In this document: positions 1 through 14,240 of the stretch, piece after piece | Numbering within the stretch: position 1 is the first letter of the stretch | How the letters are laid out: each line of letters opens with the position of its first letter | Assembly: GCA_033961575.1 (NCBI GenBank) | Contig: CM066735.1 | Span: 91,209,449-91,273,448, forward strand | DNA: 64,000 bases | From: Aselliscus stoliczkanus | Taxonomy: Eukaryota; Chordata; Mammalia; Chiroptera; Hipposideridae | Direction of reading: 5' to 3' | Position numbers and translations under genes: made by a program | The notes under the pieces: model-generated | What the model saw: the letters and a program-made list of their open reading frames with translations, nothing else | Told to the model about the DNA's origin: nothing | Database searches by the model: none

Positions 1-800
1 TTTTGACCTCTTTGTCATAATCCTACTTCCTTTGCCTTGGTGCTTTTCTAAGGTATCAGTTGGCTTCTGTGTCCTGAAATACTTGAATATTTTGATACAA
101 TCTCCCTTTTTTGATGGACAGATTTATTTTCTATCATCTTTAATGAAATTTGCAGAGATAGGCTGTAGGTAGTTATGTTAATGAGATTTTCGGTTATTTC
201 TCTTTCGCAAAAGAACCCTTTGGATCACTGCTATGTCATTTAAAGCAACTAGAATTATGGTCATCTAATGTGAACTCAATCATTCCAATCTAAACTCCCT
301 GGATACACACAGGCTAGTGTGTATCTAGTTGTTTTAGTGGTAGTTCACATGTCCCTATCTAGTTACTTTCTTTGAATCTACTTATTTATTAATTTGCATC
401 ATAACTGATTAATGAAATTGATTAATTGCCTTGATGTCTAGAATATGAAGTATTAAAATCCAGATGTTATCTGGGATCCATGAAAGAGCAAAGGATTTAT
501 ACTTCATGTCACTAACAAGATAGGTCATTTCTAGAATCCCCATTTTAAAAAATGTATTTCTACTACTGTGCACATTGTAGCCCAGATAATGCTCAGAACA
601 ACAGGCTTTTTGAGTGAGCATTTATTTACATCCATGCCTGAAATCTACAAGATAACACCCAATTAACTTCTGTCTTTTAGTGCTTTACACAGCAGATCCC
701 AAAACAATTGATGAATTTTAAAATATAATACGCATTTACTCCAAAACTGTGTAAAATATTAGAGTCTAAGAATGAGCCTGCACTCCATCCAAAACCTACC

Positions 801-1019
801 AATAAGTTGTTTTCTTTTCTTTTTTAATTTTTTTTTTTATTGGGGAACGGTGTGTTTTTCCAGGACCCATCAGCTCCAAGTCACGTAGTTGTCTTCTATC
901 TAGTTGTGGAGGGCGCATCTCAGTGGCCCATGGCAGGGTCCAACTGGCGACCTTGGTGTTAGGAGCACTGTGCTCTAACCAATTGAGCTAACTGTCACCC
1001 TGAATAAATTGTCTTCTTA
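801..1019 (-). mobile_element. tRNA-derived SINE, minus strand, with target-site duplication
   Basis: Read on the minus strand, the element starts at about 1001 with a tRNA-like head (TTAGCTCAATTGGTTAGAGCAC, A-box) and a degenerate B-box, and ends in an A-rich tail (T-run at about 825-839 on +). Imperfect flanking repeats of about 16 bp (AATAAGTTGTTTTCTT at 801 and AATAAATTGTCTTCTT at 1003) mark the insertion. The mismatches suggest an older copy. Confidence 0.75.
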
Positions 1020-1032
1020 CCTTAAATTTTCT

Positions 1033-1183
1033 GAACCCTGTGGGTCTCAAACTCTATCGGGGAGCAGAATCATCTGGAGAACTTTGTCAATACACAAATG
1101 CCCAGGCCCCATCCTACTTCAATAAGCCTAGTCTTTTGTATTTTTTAATAGGTGATTCTGATACTTACCAAAGGTAGAGAATC
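1033..1183 (+). mobile_element. MER5-like nonautonomous hAT element
   Basis: The segment resembles the MER5A family: GGTCTCAAACTC at the start, the middle CAGAATCATCTGGAGA and CCCAGGCCCCATCC, and GAGAATCACTG at the end. It is diverged and was recognised from memory of the family consensus. Confidence 0.6.
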
Positions 1184-4019
1184 ACTGAGATTTTACCCTT
1201 TTGAGATTTTAATCCCTCTAAAAAATATATCTCATTGGTTTGCATTTTAGGGGAACCAAAGAATATAAGCATTAGACATAGACATAACAGGAAATTCCTC
1301 AAACCATCATCACCAAGCTAATGTGTGTGGAGGTAACTTATTGTTTGTCCCAATGACAGCATCCCCCAGTAGGCAGAATTTAAGGAACCTGGGATAGTCC
1401 GTGTCTTTTCCCTCCTTGGGAATGCAATAGGATATTGTATGTGCCCCCTCCCCATTTAAGGGAGGATGAGAATCAAGAGCCTGCCTTAAATAAATCCTTC
1501 TTGAGTTTTCCCATGACCCAACCAGGACTGCTCGGTCCCCAGGTTTCCCAGTAGTGCCCCCAACCAATCAAAAACTGCCAATGAAGCAACTGAATATCAT
1601 TATCATGAATGTGATTACAGACAGAAATTATGAGCTCGTAAAGGCCTCCCATGAATGAAGCCTTTTCCCCAAACCATCTCAGCTTCTTTTCTTAGGAAAA
1701 TGGAAGGCAATCCTATCCCCTGCCTCACCCCAAATATAACCTCCCTTACTTAGAAAAAAAACAGCTTTTGCTAGCCCAGGGGAGATGCTGAGCAAGCTTT
1801 AATAGGCTGTGCTCTACGGAGGAATATCCCCTTGGGTGGAGTCCCTTTCAGCATTTCTCATCCAAGCTTCCTCACTAGCTCCCTTCACTAGGGAGCCGTG
1901 AACTACCCCCATTTGGCTGTATTTCTTAATTCCTGTTCAGGCAGGGGAATTAATACCAAGTAAATTTTTAAGAATTTCTGCAGAAAAGTAAAATGTTAGA
2001 GGCTTTACAAAATAGTGTAATAACATTACCATTACTTAAAGTGGAGCTTTATAGGAAGCAATTTGCCAAGGACTTAGAGAGTCCCTGAAAATAAACTAGA
2101 CATCACAGAAACATGCATGGTTGAGAAGGCTTTTGATGTCTGTAGAAGTAAAATGAATCTCTTCAGGCCCAGAATTAACTCTTGCATTCAGTAACTTTAT
2201 ATTTAACTCATGAAAACCTCAACCCCTCATGGATAATAGGTACTTGAATAAATTCTACATAGATATGTTTAGTCTGAAATGCAATACAATCTCCCCAGAT
2301 CTTAATCTGTTGTTTCCTTTTAATGGATAGTGAGAATAAGTGCCTGTAATTGCACCTGTAGCTGGCATGGTTGAGTCCAGACCTTTTTTGATTCACCATG
2401 CATTGAAAAATGCCAAATAAACTCTTAGGAGAAAGAACCCATGTTTATTTAACTGACCTCATACAATGCCTAGCACAGCTCTTTGCATAGAGTGAATTTT
2501 CAGGGCCCTTCTCTGAATAAGATCAAGTGTTACATCCAAAAGCTATCACATTATACAGTTTTGTAAAGGGATTATTGCTTACTGGCCAAGTTAGAATATT
2601 TCAAGCCACGGCATTTCCATTTACTGTGACAAAGAAATCATGTGTTACAATGTTATTGTTGTATTTGTTCAGTCTTCCCCATGGAGTAGAAATGGTTATA
2701 TGGGTACCAGCATTTTTACAGAGTAACTTGAAGACCCAGAAGGGAAAATGTAACTTCCAAAAGTGACTGAAAGCAGATTACACTTTTAGAGAAACCATAC
2801 TAACCAACATCAACTGAAGACATCTTATGGATTTAGAGAGAGTGCTTATGGAAACCTTAACCATTTTTAACCCTGTGTTAAACAATTTAAAATTCATTTT
2901 AAACATTTGAAAGACAGCTTAAAATTCCCAGTTCTATGCACAGATCAGGATGGACTTGCCAACGTAATATGGATATCTGTAATCCTTTGCTAAATTCAGC
3001 TTTAAAATTCACTTATAATTGATAGCCTGTCAATCAGTGTATATGATCACTTTAAAAGTAGAACTCTATGTTTTTGCTCATTTTGACAGACAGTAGTCTA
3101 AGAATGTCTGGAAATATGGATGACCAGATGGATTGTGTTTTTTAATGTGGATGCATATACAAATACAAAATTACAAAATGTTATCAGCTTGCTCATTTTT
3201 GCTCTCTACTTTATACCTATGTACAGTAAAGATATTCAAAGAGGTAACATTTGCCACCTGGAAGGTTAGCATGAGGAAGTTTTCATGATATGTTTCCTTT
3301 TATTTCCCCATTTCCTGGAGGACAGACCTTCAAGTCCCTATAAATTGAATAGAAAAACAACATAATATACATAAATAATTTACTGCCTGTACCTCAACCA
3401 GAGTTTCGGGACTTACCAATCTATCATTAGGGCCCTTAATTCACCCCACAACTAAAGCATTATCTGCTTTCCTTCATCGGATCGCATTGCCCATTTGAAA
3501 CTACATTGAAACCATTTACGAAGTTTCTGTTTGGAGATCCAGCCTCCTTCTTTAAGGCCCTCGGGGGTAGAAGGTGGTAAAGAGAACAGCGTTGTCACTC
3601 TCAGTGCAGCCACGTGAGCATGTCCCACTTAAGTAACAGGGTGCCTCTCAGGTCAGCCTGTGATAAAACCCAAGTCAAACAAGGCTGAATCCTAGATGTT
3701 TTATGTCCTAAGGATCTGAAACATGTTCACGGCCAGCCCTCACCCTCAAGACCTCAAATGGTCATCTAAGCAGTCACATAAATTGGTGCACCCTTGCTCT
3801 TGGGCCATTGCTATGGAAGCAGGACTGGGGAAAGTAGAGCCTTCCCACGGAACAACTAATGTCTTTCTAGGCACTAAAAATAAGGGGGAATGTGTTGATT
3901 ACTCTGACAGGCAGCCTGACTGTGGTGGCTGTGTGCCCAAGGCTGACAAATTCTGCACCTTATCACTGCATTCAAGTGGAGATGCATGTGAATACTGACT
4001 GTCAGCCCCCCAAAATTGA

Positions 4020-4379
<360 letters not shown>

Positions 4380-4717
4380 TAGACCATATCGTGTGTTTCA
4401 ACCAGCAAAGAAAAATTCTCGGTTGCAACTGTGTGCTCAGTCTTCATTTATTCCAATGTATATAGTGTCCATGTGTTTACCCCAACTGTTCTGTTAGGAA
4501 GTTTCTTTATTCCCACGTTTTCTTAAACATAAATAAATAAGTGGGTTCCGGAGGGAAACAAGTAATTTCAGTTTCATGTTGTGTTAGGGCATGTAGGGAG
4601 GAGACATGATTTTTCCTGGATTTAGCAGAAGGATTATTAGTTTTGGTTTTAATTCTATTTTTGAATCTGAGCAGAAACAGACATTGCTATCATTATATAA
4701 CTACTTGCTTTGAAGGA

Positions 4718-4978
4718 TGTGTCTGTGTGTGAGTATGTGTATGTGCGCACACGTGCGCGTTGCGTGTGTGCATGGTGGGTGTGTGTGGTGCATGTGTGTG
4801 GTGTGTGTGTGTGGTGTGTGTGGTGCATGTGTGTGGTGTGTGTGTGTGTGGTGTGTGGTGCATGTGGGTAGTGCATGTATGTGTGTGGTGTATGTGTCTG
4901 TGTGTGTGTGTGCTGTGGAGCATGTGTGTGGTGCGTGTGTGTGTGTGTGTGTGTGGTGTGTGTGTGTGTGTGTGTGTA
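4718..4978. repeat. TG-rich microsatellite with GTGCATG interruptions
   Basis: An imperfect TG/CA repeat of about 260 bp with recurring GTGGTGTG and GTGCATGTG units, starting 353 bp after the TR-beta-1 exon donor. It produces long spurious His/Thr and Cys/Val open frames in all phases. Likely polymorphic in length. Confidence 0.95.
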
Positions 4979-7578
4979 CATTTCCTTTCCCAACTGTGCC
5001 TGGTGCTAATGGGATCTCAAAGTCTTTCTTTAACCTAAATAGACAATTCATGTTCCAAGAGAGGTTTTAAGTTGTTTTTTTAAAACTCATTAAATCCTTG
5101 TGTCATCATCCTGAAAAGCAAGATTATGGTTTTATGAGGTTGTCACCTCATAAAAAATATGTTAAACTGGCCTAAGTTCCTGATGGCATTAGATTTAACC
5201 TCAGGTCGCCTCTTCCCTGACAGATGTCTTTGTGCTGATCACTTTATTGTCTTAGGGCTTCCAAGTCTTTGCTTCTTAAGTTAGTCTTTAAATGTCCAAT
5301 CAATTTGTGTCTTTAAATATCCAAGTTCATATAACTTCCCATTCTTTTTCAATTTAGCATTGTAAAAGGGCAGGTGGGGGGGGTTCTTTTTTTCTTTTTA
5401 AGGATTTTGACTCATGATAAAATTTTAAATTGTGTATATGAAAATTTGGCAATCACGTACCAAGATATAGTAATGAAAGTTTGTAAAGACTCCTATATAT
5501 GAGCCATGTAGGATTTTTGCAAACTGTTCTAACTTGAACATAAGCGAATAATTATATGTATCCCTCTCAAAAAAACTGCTAACTCTTTAGCTTTTCTGAA
5601 AACACTTCAAAAGCTCCTTGGAACTACCCAGTTGACCTGGGAAGTTAAGTATGCAGATTATTTTAGACAAAAATAGGATTAACTAAAAACAATAATAAAA
5701 TAGTGGTATAAACTCTAGAGAGCAGTCAAAACTATACATGTTCTCTTTGGGAAGATGTGTGTTTGTCTCTCATCTGTATTATTTAGGAGATTTGAAAAAT
5801 TGAAAGGGATATTTAGAAGAAGAGCAAAATAAGTTTTTTCAAAGGAGTCATGATACAGGACAGTTGTGTCTGTGTGTGTATGTTCACACATGTTTGAAAT
5901 ACAATTGAGATTTAATCAGAATTTGTAACCAGATTGTATTTTCAAATTTTATGAGTTAGCATCAAAATCATGTCTGTCCTTGGTTTACAGTGAAATGTCA
6001 ACAGGAAATGTAGTGTCCTTATAATCTGAGGACCTCACAAACTAATTTGATTTATTCACAATTGGTACCCATATTCATTCATTAATTCATTTAATCACAG
6101 GGACCCTCTACGTGTCAATCATTTAGGAGAAATATTAGCCTTGGGTATCTAGAGTTCCCTGCACTGTACTCTTGTCAGTTTGTTGGTACTCCTTGAAAGC
6201 AAAAGGAGTCTCTAGTTGGATCCAAGACCCTAAGTGTAATACAACGGTGAAGACCACACATTTTTGAGTCTCATTTATTTTGGCTAGAATCCTAACCCTC
6301 CCAAATTTCTGTCCTTGATCAATCTTATGTGATTGTTGAGAAGAATAAGTAAGATAATATGTTCTCATATAGTGCTCTCAAATAGTAGTAACTGTCATTA
6401 CTACTGTGATCATTATTATTAGCTGTGCATCATTAAATCACATAAATTCCGTGGGCTGTGCTGTGTGCCTGGTAAGAAAGGGAGAGGAAAGCAGGAGAGA
6501 TGAGTGTGGGATGGGACACGATGTTTTAGGAAAGTGAGAGTTGATCATCTATTTTGCATTCATTCAGCTCTCTTCTGCTGAAAGTCAGAGAATTATTTAA
6601 TAAGAAAATATAATTAAATTATTTAAATCCTTCCTCAAGATTCTAGTATTAAAAGGAAAACAACCAAAGTAAACTCTCCTGTAGTTTTTTGGAGTACCAA
6701 GCGTTCACCTTGGCAGGGACGTGAGCCAATACCTTGGTTCAGCATGAAAATGCCATCAGGAAACCTACGTTGTCATGGCCCAAGAACCTTATAAACTAAA
6801 TTTCATTCATTTGCAATGGACACCTGTATTTAGTGAGGCCAGGAAAATAATGCAATTAGTCCTTCTTTTCTCTTTGGAGTTGGTTCTTCTCCATCTGTTC
6901 AACTCGCCACCTATCTCTGTAGTCACTGTGAGGAGAGTTCTATTTTGATGTCCATCGATGTCGGGCATTTATTTCCAGGATACCTCTGTCTAGCCCCCAA
7001 GTATGCTTGATACATAGTCCTGGGCTTTAATTCCATGCATTCATCCCATCAATGTTTACTGAGTGCCTACTATGTGCAGGACATTGTCCTTGAGGTCTGA
7101 GCATGAAGAAATTGCCTCAGGGCTAAAAGAACATCCAAGCAGTCCCATTTCAAGGACCCCAAATGGACTGGATAAGAACTAAGTGGACTTCAAGGATACA
7201 AAAAGTTAAATATCTGCACTGTAGGAGCCAAAGAACAAATTGCTTGAAATAGTGTAATAAACCCATCTCCCAAATCAGTAATCTGGCCAATCTAGACCAG
7301 TACACCTGTAAGGGTGGTTTGTAGACAGGCATCCTTTTGCTAACCATCACTTTTCCCACACTCTACTGATGCAAGTAGAGAAACTGAGAATAAGCATTAG
7401 AAAAGTTTGTAGCAACTTGACATTTCCACTGACATTCAAATGCATGATCAGTGGATTTAACTCACTGAACAGAGTATAGGCCAGTTGTATATTATCAGAC
7501 TTGCCTGTCAGTCATGCATGGTCAGAGCTATGGAAAAGTCTTGTAGAACCATGTAGTAGGCCATAATGGAACAGATAT

Positions 7579-7971
7579 ATATTTTTCTTTTAATTAAGAT
7601 TTTATTCGGGAATTGGAGAAGGGAAACAGTGTTGGGGAATTGAGGAAGGGGAACAGCCAAGTTGTTGTCCTTCAGTCTTAGTTGTTGTGGAGGGCGCAGC
7701 TAGCTCAGGTCCAAGTCCAGTCGCCATCCTGCTGCCCGTCAGCAGCTCGCGGCCACTCAGCTCAAGGTGCTGTGTTCAATCTTAGTTGCGGATGGGCAGC
7801 AACCTTGTTGTTAGGAGCACGTGCTCTCATCAGCTGATCCATCCTGCCATCGGTTGGCAGCTCAGCAGCCGCTCAGCTCGGGCGCAGCTCATTGGCCCAT
7901 GTGGGTATCGAACTAGTGACCCTGTTGCTCATAGCTCGTGCTCTTAACCAACTGAGCCACTCAGCCGGCCC
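7579..7971 (-). mobile_element. Long tRNA-derived SINE (AATAAA-ended form), minus strand
   Basis: On the minus strand the element starts GGCCGGCTGAGTGGCTCAG, has a tRNA-like A-box and B-box (GTTCGATACCC), a middle of CAGCTC-rich repeats, and ends with CCCGAATAAAATCTTAA before a T/A-rich tail. Short flanking repeats CAGATAT occur at 7572-7578 and 7972-7978. Confidence 0.8.
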
Positions 7972-8439
7972 CAGATATTTTTTTAAATGGTCCTTCCTTT
8001 CAAATAATTTGAGACTCACTTATTTATACTTTATAGTTTATAGAAAACCTTAATGTATTTCTTTACGTTTATTTTTGATATGCATCTAATGTTTTGTTTT
8101 CATTTTGGTCTAAATGCTACTTTCATTTTAATTTGCATATACCTGTGCCCCTCTCTGCTATGGTCATTCTAAGGAAATTAATTGGTAACACATTTCACTA
8201 GAATGACAGCTCTGGAGACATTACATTCTGCCGCAGAGCCCACAATTCAGATCTGCTTTAGTAACCAGAGGCTTGTTCCATCCAGACGCAAGTGACCCCA
8301 TTCCCAAACCACCCTATCTCCACACTACACCTCCCTGGAGTTTCTGTCACAATTTGAACTGATTACTCGCCCACCAGGACACATCCCCCTCCTTCCTACC
8401 CTTCTGTTCCCAGAGTCTTAGGTAATGTATTCCGCAGTG

Positions 8440-8585
8440 CTCACAGTTCACCAACCAGTGGCACTAGCAGCACCTGGAGCTTGTTAGAAATGCAGAATCT
8501 CAGACCCCACCTCAGACTACTGAATTGGAAACTCTGAACAGGGGCCCAGGAACCTGTGTGTATCCCTCTGGGTGACTCTTAAAAC
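8440..8585 (+). mobile_element. MER5-like nonautonomous hAT element
   Basis: Diverged MER5A/B-type sequence: CCAACCAGTGGCACTAGCAG, GCTTGTTAGAAATGCAGAAT, then CTACTGAATTGGAAACTCTG. Recognised by family style; ends approximate. Confidence 0.55.
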
Positions 8586-9289
8586 CTGAGTATCAGGAAG
8601 TGCCTGACAATGCAAGCTTGAGCGTGTCCTCTCACGCTCTTAGTATAGGAAAGGGTCTGCCACCTAGTGGACACCCAGCGAATGTACACGTTTCTTCCCT
8701 TCTTGACTCACCGGAGCTACAGGAATCTATCCATTCTTCGTTGGGCCTTCCTTTAGTCCTAGCTTATATTTTAATTGCCAGCTGGATGTTTTGCTTAATC
8801 ACTCTGCCTGGTAACATCTCCCTCTGGGACTTAAGCCCTTGTGAGAGTCCCGCTGTATTTGACTGGGGCCCTGGTCTCCCTCTAAATTCTTACACTGTAC
8901 AGGCTTTCTCCACTCAGCCTCCTCATGCCCTCCTGAACTCCTCTCCAGAAACTACGGGGTCTCACGAGCCCCACAAGGATAGGTCCTAGAAGATGCATGA
9001 ACCCCTGTCACTCAATCTAGCCCACCCTGCTGAACTCCAATAGTGAGACCTGTGTACTTTAATGTTTGACCTTGGTGTCAGTTAGGGACCCTCCTGAAAC
9101 ACTGGAACCTGGTGGAGAAACAAGGCAAGGCTGACCCACCTCCCAGTTTGTATCTGCGAAAGAATAGCAGCAATCTGTTGATTTCACTGAGTTTTCTCTG
9201 TAGGTTGGCTCTGTATTTAATATCTAAGAGAATTGATTCTCACGTCCCCAGGAAGGCAAGAACAAAAGAATCAAAATAATTTTACTAAC

Positions 9290-9640
9290 TAGTTATTTTC
9301 TTGAATTATAAAAGCCTTTCATGTTCATTGTACAAAAAGTGGAAATTTCCCAAGAATTCAACAAAGCTAATTTTTGAAAATCATTCCTAATTCCATGCAC
9401 AAAATCATATGTATTTCCAAGGACAGGCAGTGTTAAAATCTTTATTATATTTCAGTCTTTTTTCTCTGTGTATCTATTTTTTACAAACTTGGAATTATAT
9501 TAGACATACCATTTTTAACCAGCTTTTAATGCTTCACAATATATCATGAACATTTTCCCATGTCATTAAATATTCTTTGAATCCTGACTTTTATTGGCTA
9601 TAGATTATTCTTGCTTATAGATATGTTATAATTTATTAAA
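9290..9640 (-). mobile_element. L1-derived fragment (probable)
   Basis: Sequence such as AATATATCATGAACATTTTC and CCATGTCATTAAATATTCTT is typical of the complement of old L1 3' regions. No open frame; ends uncertain. Confidence 0.45.
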
Positions 9641-10151
9641 CCAGTCCCCAAGATTTAGACAAGTTAATTTCTAAAACCATATCTTATGTCAGCAAAGGGG
9701 CAGACTATTAACTCATGCTCTTCATACGGAGAAAAAATGAATCAAATCAGTGATGAAAATTATTAATGATGTATAATTCTCATTTACCAAAATAACAAAG
9801 TGTTCTAAAAAAAATGAGAGACATAAAGCCAAGTCATTGTATGCATTCTAATCCTTCAAGTTAGACATTCGCATTTTCAGCGGGGGATCGCTATCTTTGT
9901 CCTTAAGTAAACACAAGGACATGTTCAGGTAAAGGAGTATTTCAGAAGCTGGAGGATTAAAAAGCTTGTACCCTTCCACCAGCACAGCCCTCTGCTCCAT
10001 CCATCTCCGCTCTCCACTCTGCCCCTATTCACCATACACGGGGGCATGCAGTCCAGGCTGAGAGCACCAGTGTGATTCATGTACCTCAAGGGCACTCAGG
10101 AGCCTTAGCCATCAACCTGAGAAGAAGTGCTCTCCACCAGCTCCTGGCATA

Positions 10152-10302
10152 TGCAAGAGAGCCCTCTGTTTCCTTTTTTTTTTTTTTTTGAGGGCAGTGT
10201 CACTGGCCCTCACATGTGGGACCCCGAACCGGGGTCGCTGGCTTCCTAAGCCAGCGCTTAACCACCAGCACCACTTGGCCGGCCCTGCAAGAGAGCCCTC
10301 TG
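10152..10302 (-). mobile_element. Short tRNA-derived SINE with perfect 17-bp target duplication
   Basis: The body spans 10169-10285 on the minus strand: GGGCCGGCCAAGTGGTGCTG head, an anticodon-arm-like hairpin, a B-box-like GGTTCGG variant, then GAGGGCCAGTGACACTGCCC and an A tail. The target duplication TGCAAGAGAGCCCTCTG is exact at 10152-10168 and 10286-10302, which implies a young insertion. Confidence 0.9.
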
Positions 10303-10599
10303 GCATGGTACTTCCACGGCAGGGAGGAGCACCTCGTAAGTAGACCAAGGCAGACAGAAGTAGAGGCAAAAAGAAAAGAAAGAAAAGTGATCAGCTAGAG
10401 TGGAGAGGAGGAAAAAACTCGAAAAGGGGCAATGTCAGAGAAAGGCAAACATCAGAAATTCAAGGCTCTGTTTCATCCAAATTCAATTTTCATTGAACAA
10501 ATGGACCCCAGGTTTTCCAAGGCCAATTTAGCAGTGTCTGTCACAGCCTTAAATGCAAATATACTTTGACTCAGCTGTCCCCCTTATAATATTCTGTCC

Positions 10600-10900
10600 C
10601 ATAATACTGACAGAAAGGCACAAAGATCTGTGTTCAAAAGTTTTCTTCGCATCTTTGTTTTTGTTCCTGAAAATTTGAAAACAATCCAAATGTCCATCCA
10701 TCGGGGAATGTTCAAATAAATTATCGTATATCTAAAGCACTCATTCGAAAAATAAATACAATTTTTAAAAGAGGTGGCTTTAGGAATACTTAACAGAGAA
10801 GCAACCATACACCAAATATAGTGCAATCCCATTTATAGTTTTAAAACTCTATATAGTTTTGTGTGCACAGACGTACATAGAAAAAGTTCCTGAATACACA
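10600..10900 (+). mobile_element. L1-derived fragment (sense)
   Basis: Phrases such as AAAACAATCCAAATGTCCAT and GGGGAATGTTCAAATAAATT match the well-known 3' part of old L1 elements on the + strand. Diverged and without an open frame. Confidence 0.55.
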
Positions 10901-12714
10901 AAAGACCACGGTTTGTTTGGTTTTTGGCTCTGACGCTTGCCAGCTATTTAACCTCGGATAAATCACTCATTCTCTCCAACAAAGAATGGAATCAGAGATT
11001 AACTGACCACAGAGAAACTAAGGACATTAATCTACCCTCCATTTTAAAGTAGCTCTCCAATATGATAACCATATTTCCCCTTCTGGGGAAAACCGGGCAA
11101 AATACATGAAATCAATACTGGCCTCCCAAATCTAAGCTATGATCATCATAAAAACATAATACCAGCTCCATCCAGGATAAATTGGAAAATCGGTTGCCTT
11201 ACATTGTCCCTTTCAGTGTCCTTACTTCTCTTTGGGACAGCATCCTCCAGGAACATGGGAACGTTAAGGCTATCTAGACACCCATTCTCAGTAAGAACCC
11301 AGTAAGTCTAGGCTTCTTCCCCTTTCAGTTTCTGCAAACATATCATGCTGCATAACAAGCCTACTCATATTGCCCTGAAGTCGCTGGTGACCAGACTCCC
11401 TCATATCCTTATCTCTCCAGGACAGAACCTTTGAGTCCCCCTGGAGATGCAGGCTTCACACCAAGGATAGCCTCTAATTGTGGTATTGCAGAAAAAGTAG
11501 GCAAGTACATTAGGAATCATTTCATCTGTACTTGTGACATATATTGACACAGGGATGGGCTTTCTCTCTAGTTAGTCTATTCTGTGGCTGATGCTAATGA
11601 TGCACTATATTTATAGACCAGTCTTTCAGGTTCTGGATGAATTTAGCCTCTTTGACTTGAACTGGAATAACAGTGACCCTGCTTCTGCAAGGATGCCAGA
11701 AATCCAGAACCAGCTGAGCTTTGGAAATGAGAGTCAGAAACCGTCCATGGTCCAGAGCCATTCTCCATGGTATTTACCTGAAACAGAATTATTATCTTTG
11801 GTGAATCCTCTCCCCGTGATATTTGTCAGTATTGGCTTGACTTTATTAAACTTCACTGCCTCTTAAACTATAGAACTGTACTGCAAATATGACTGTTTAA
11901 CTCAGTTATCTATATTGTGAAGTCACTCGGCGTTTGAGTTAAAATATTGTGTGTAGATTGATGGTTAATTCATCTAAACGGCAATATTCAGCGAGTGGCA
12001 GATTTTACCCCAACTATCCATAGTTGTCCCATAATGCGCAGCTATAAAGGCCACACAATTATAAGTCAAACCTCAGAACTAATGAAAAGATATTTATTTG
12101 ACTCTTTGTTTGCCTAGCTCTGGAAAGAACTTTTTATAATAAGTCTAAGATATAAAACTAAAGGTCAAAACTGTGTAAATAAAAGAAGCTCCTGCCCTTT
12201 AAGAGGGAAAAAAAATACATGTTAATTTTTGCAGGGGTTTCAATTAAATGGGTTTCCAAGGAAACAGGTATCTGCAATGGGTTCGTCCCATTTAATATTT
12301 ATAGCCGGACATAGAGAATATTGTGCTTTCTTGTTATCCCTTTCTAGTTACACATGATATTGTCATTCTTAACTTTCCTTTGAAGTGATCATTCTGTGTT
12401 TGAGTCTTATTTCGTCCCCCAAGGAAACAAATTTCCCATTTCATGATTTTTTTTTTAAAAGGGGGTTTTGGAATATCAGAAATATAAAACTGGTAATCAC
12501 CACTAAAAATAAGATAACACTGATCAATCTGATGTACTTTTCTTAGACGATTTTGCTTGTTTTATTGCAAATCTGCTTACTTTTTTGAGTTGGTTTCTGT
12601 TTTTAAGAGTTGAATTGGAAAAACAAAATTGGTGACAAAAGACCATCAAATCTTCAATTTTGAGTGAGTCCTGTGTCTTCTTGGAAAATCTGCTAAAGTA
12701 AACCTATAAATTCC

Positions 12715-13460
12715 TTATTATATTTGATTTTAAAGTAATCTCACATTTACCAAAAATTCTAAATATTGCTGAGACTTCCCATACACTTCACCTGGATTCA
12801 CGAGTTGTTAACATGTTGCCATATTTGTGTGTGAGTGTGTGTGTGTATTATTAGTTTTTAGAATTGTTTGAGAGTAAGTTGCAGACATCATGTCCATTTA
12901 ACTCTAAATACTTCAGTGTATCTCCTAAAATCAAAGAAATTCTCTTAGAAAACCATGGTACAATTAACAAAATCAGGAAATTTAACATTGATGCATACTA
13001 TTACCTAATCTAGAGACCTTATGTAAATTTCACAAATCTCCTCCCCACCCCCTCTCCTTCCGCCTGAAGGAAGGCTGAGGTTGAAAGCAGTGCTGAAGAA
13101 AGGAATTGTCTCTGGGAGGTTTTCCTGGGCTTTGTTCCTCCACAGAGGGCTAGGCCAGGCCACCATCAATTGTTCTTTATACCAGTTGTGTTTTCTGGTT
13201 CAGGATCCAGGCCCAAATGCATTTCATTTTGTTTCTGTGTTTCTTTAGCCTGCTTTAATCGGGAACAATTTAACTGCCTTTCTTTGTCTTTCGTGACATT
13301 GACATTTTTGAAGAATGCAGGCCCATTATTTTATAAAATATCCTTCAGTTTGGTTTTTTTATGCTTCCTCATGATTAGAATCAACTTACGCATTTTTAGC
13401 AAAAATACTAAAATATTGTTGTATCACAAGATGTTTGTTCCTATAAAATCTGAATTTAGG
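12715..13460 (-). mobile_element. L1 3' region, antisense
   Basis: Contains complement-of-L1 3' UTR phrases (GAGAGTAAGTTGCAGACATC, GAACAATTTAACTGCCTTTC, CTTCCTCATGATTAGAATCA). The 153-codon open frame at 13170-13631 lies mostly in this old repeat and is not a gene. A small TG run is at 12825-12847. Confidence 0.6.
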
Positions 13461-14029
13461 TATCTGATTCGGAAAGTTTCCAATCTCCCAAACACCTACA
13501 TCTCTTCACCTGAAAAGATTTCTATTTTTATCGATGAGCTTGTTCATTATCTCCCTGGGTCGGAAGAAAGTATATTTTCTAAAAGTTCTCTTATGAAGCA
13601 TCCATTCAATACTATAAAAATGAATGTCTAAAGACTAAAAGGTATTTGTTTCTCGATCACCTGTGACATTTTTAAGATTGGAATGACACTGTGATACTTA
13701 CCTGGGGGACACCTTTCTCTGTAGTTGGGACAGAAAGCAGATTCCCTGTGGTCTGAAAATTTCTGAAGTAACAAGCGGACTCTGCCTCTTTATTCTCTTC
13801 TCATGTTTTAACTGGACGTTCTTTGCTTTCCACAACCCAATCATATTAAATTATAAAATAACTCAGATTGAGTAGATCTTAGGTTAACCTTGGTATCTAC
13901 TATGTATCCTTCTAGACTACTTTGACATTTGAAATAAAATAAAGACTTTCAATTCACTATTTCTAGATTTAGATCTCAGGGTACCAACATGAAGTGGATG
14001 CTATTTTTGAAAACTTACATTTTTTAAAA

Positions 14030-14240
14030 TTCTTTTCATCCTTCAAAGCCCAGTTCAAATATCACCTCCCTTCTGATTCTTTCTCCATTCCTCATCTGAA
14101 TGAATAATTTCTTTCTTTAGGTTTTCATGAAATGTTATTACAGTATGTACTGTGCTCTCCTTATCTTAGAGCTTCTGAACATGCCTGTTTGATGGATTCA
14201 CCAGAGACCAGAGATTGTTAATTTATCTTGATTTATACCA
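14030..14240 (+). mobile_element. L2 3' fragment
   Basis: CTTCAAAGCCCAGTTCAAAT followed by CACCTCCC... and CCAGAGACCAGAGATTGTTA matches the general pattern of L2 3' ends on the + strand. Strongly diverged. Confidence 0.55.

Noticed and set aside
4655..5070. Several overlapping open frames of His/Thr or Cys/Val repeats on both strands
   Set aside because: They are translations of the TG/CA microsatellite and have no splice or homology support.
8600..8989. 129-codon open frame on the + strand
   Set aside because: No recognisable domain, no promoter or exon context, and it overlaps repeat-like sequence at its 5' side.
10216..10398. Frames starting within SINE sequence that continue into flanking DNA, also at 32720, 43093 and 62161
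   Set aside because: Open frames recur in each copy because the SINE is GC-rich; they are not conserved as proteins.
13170..13631. 153-codon open frame on the + strand
   Set aside because: It lies mostly in antisense L1 3' sequence; the composition is typical of a chance frame.
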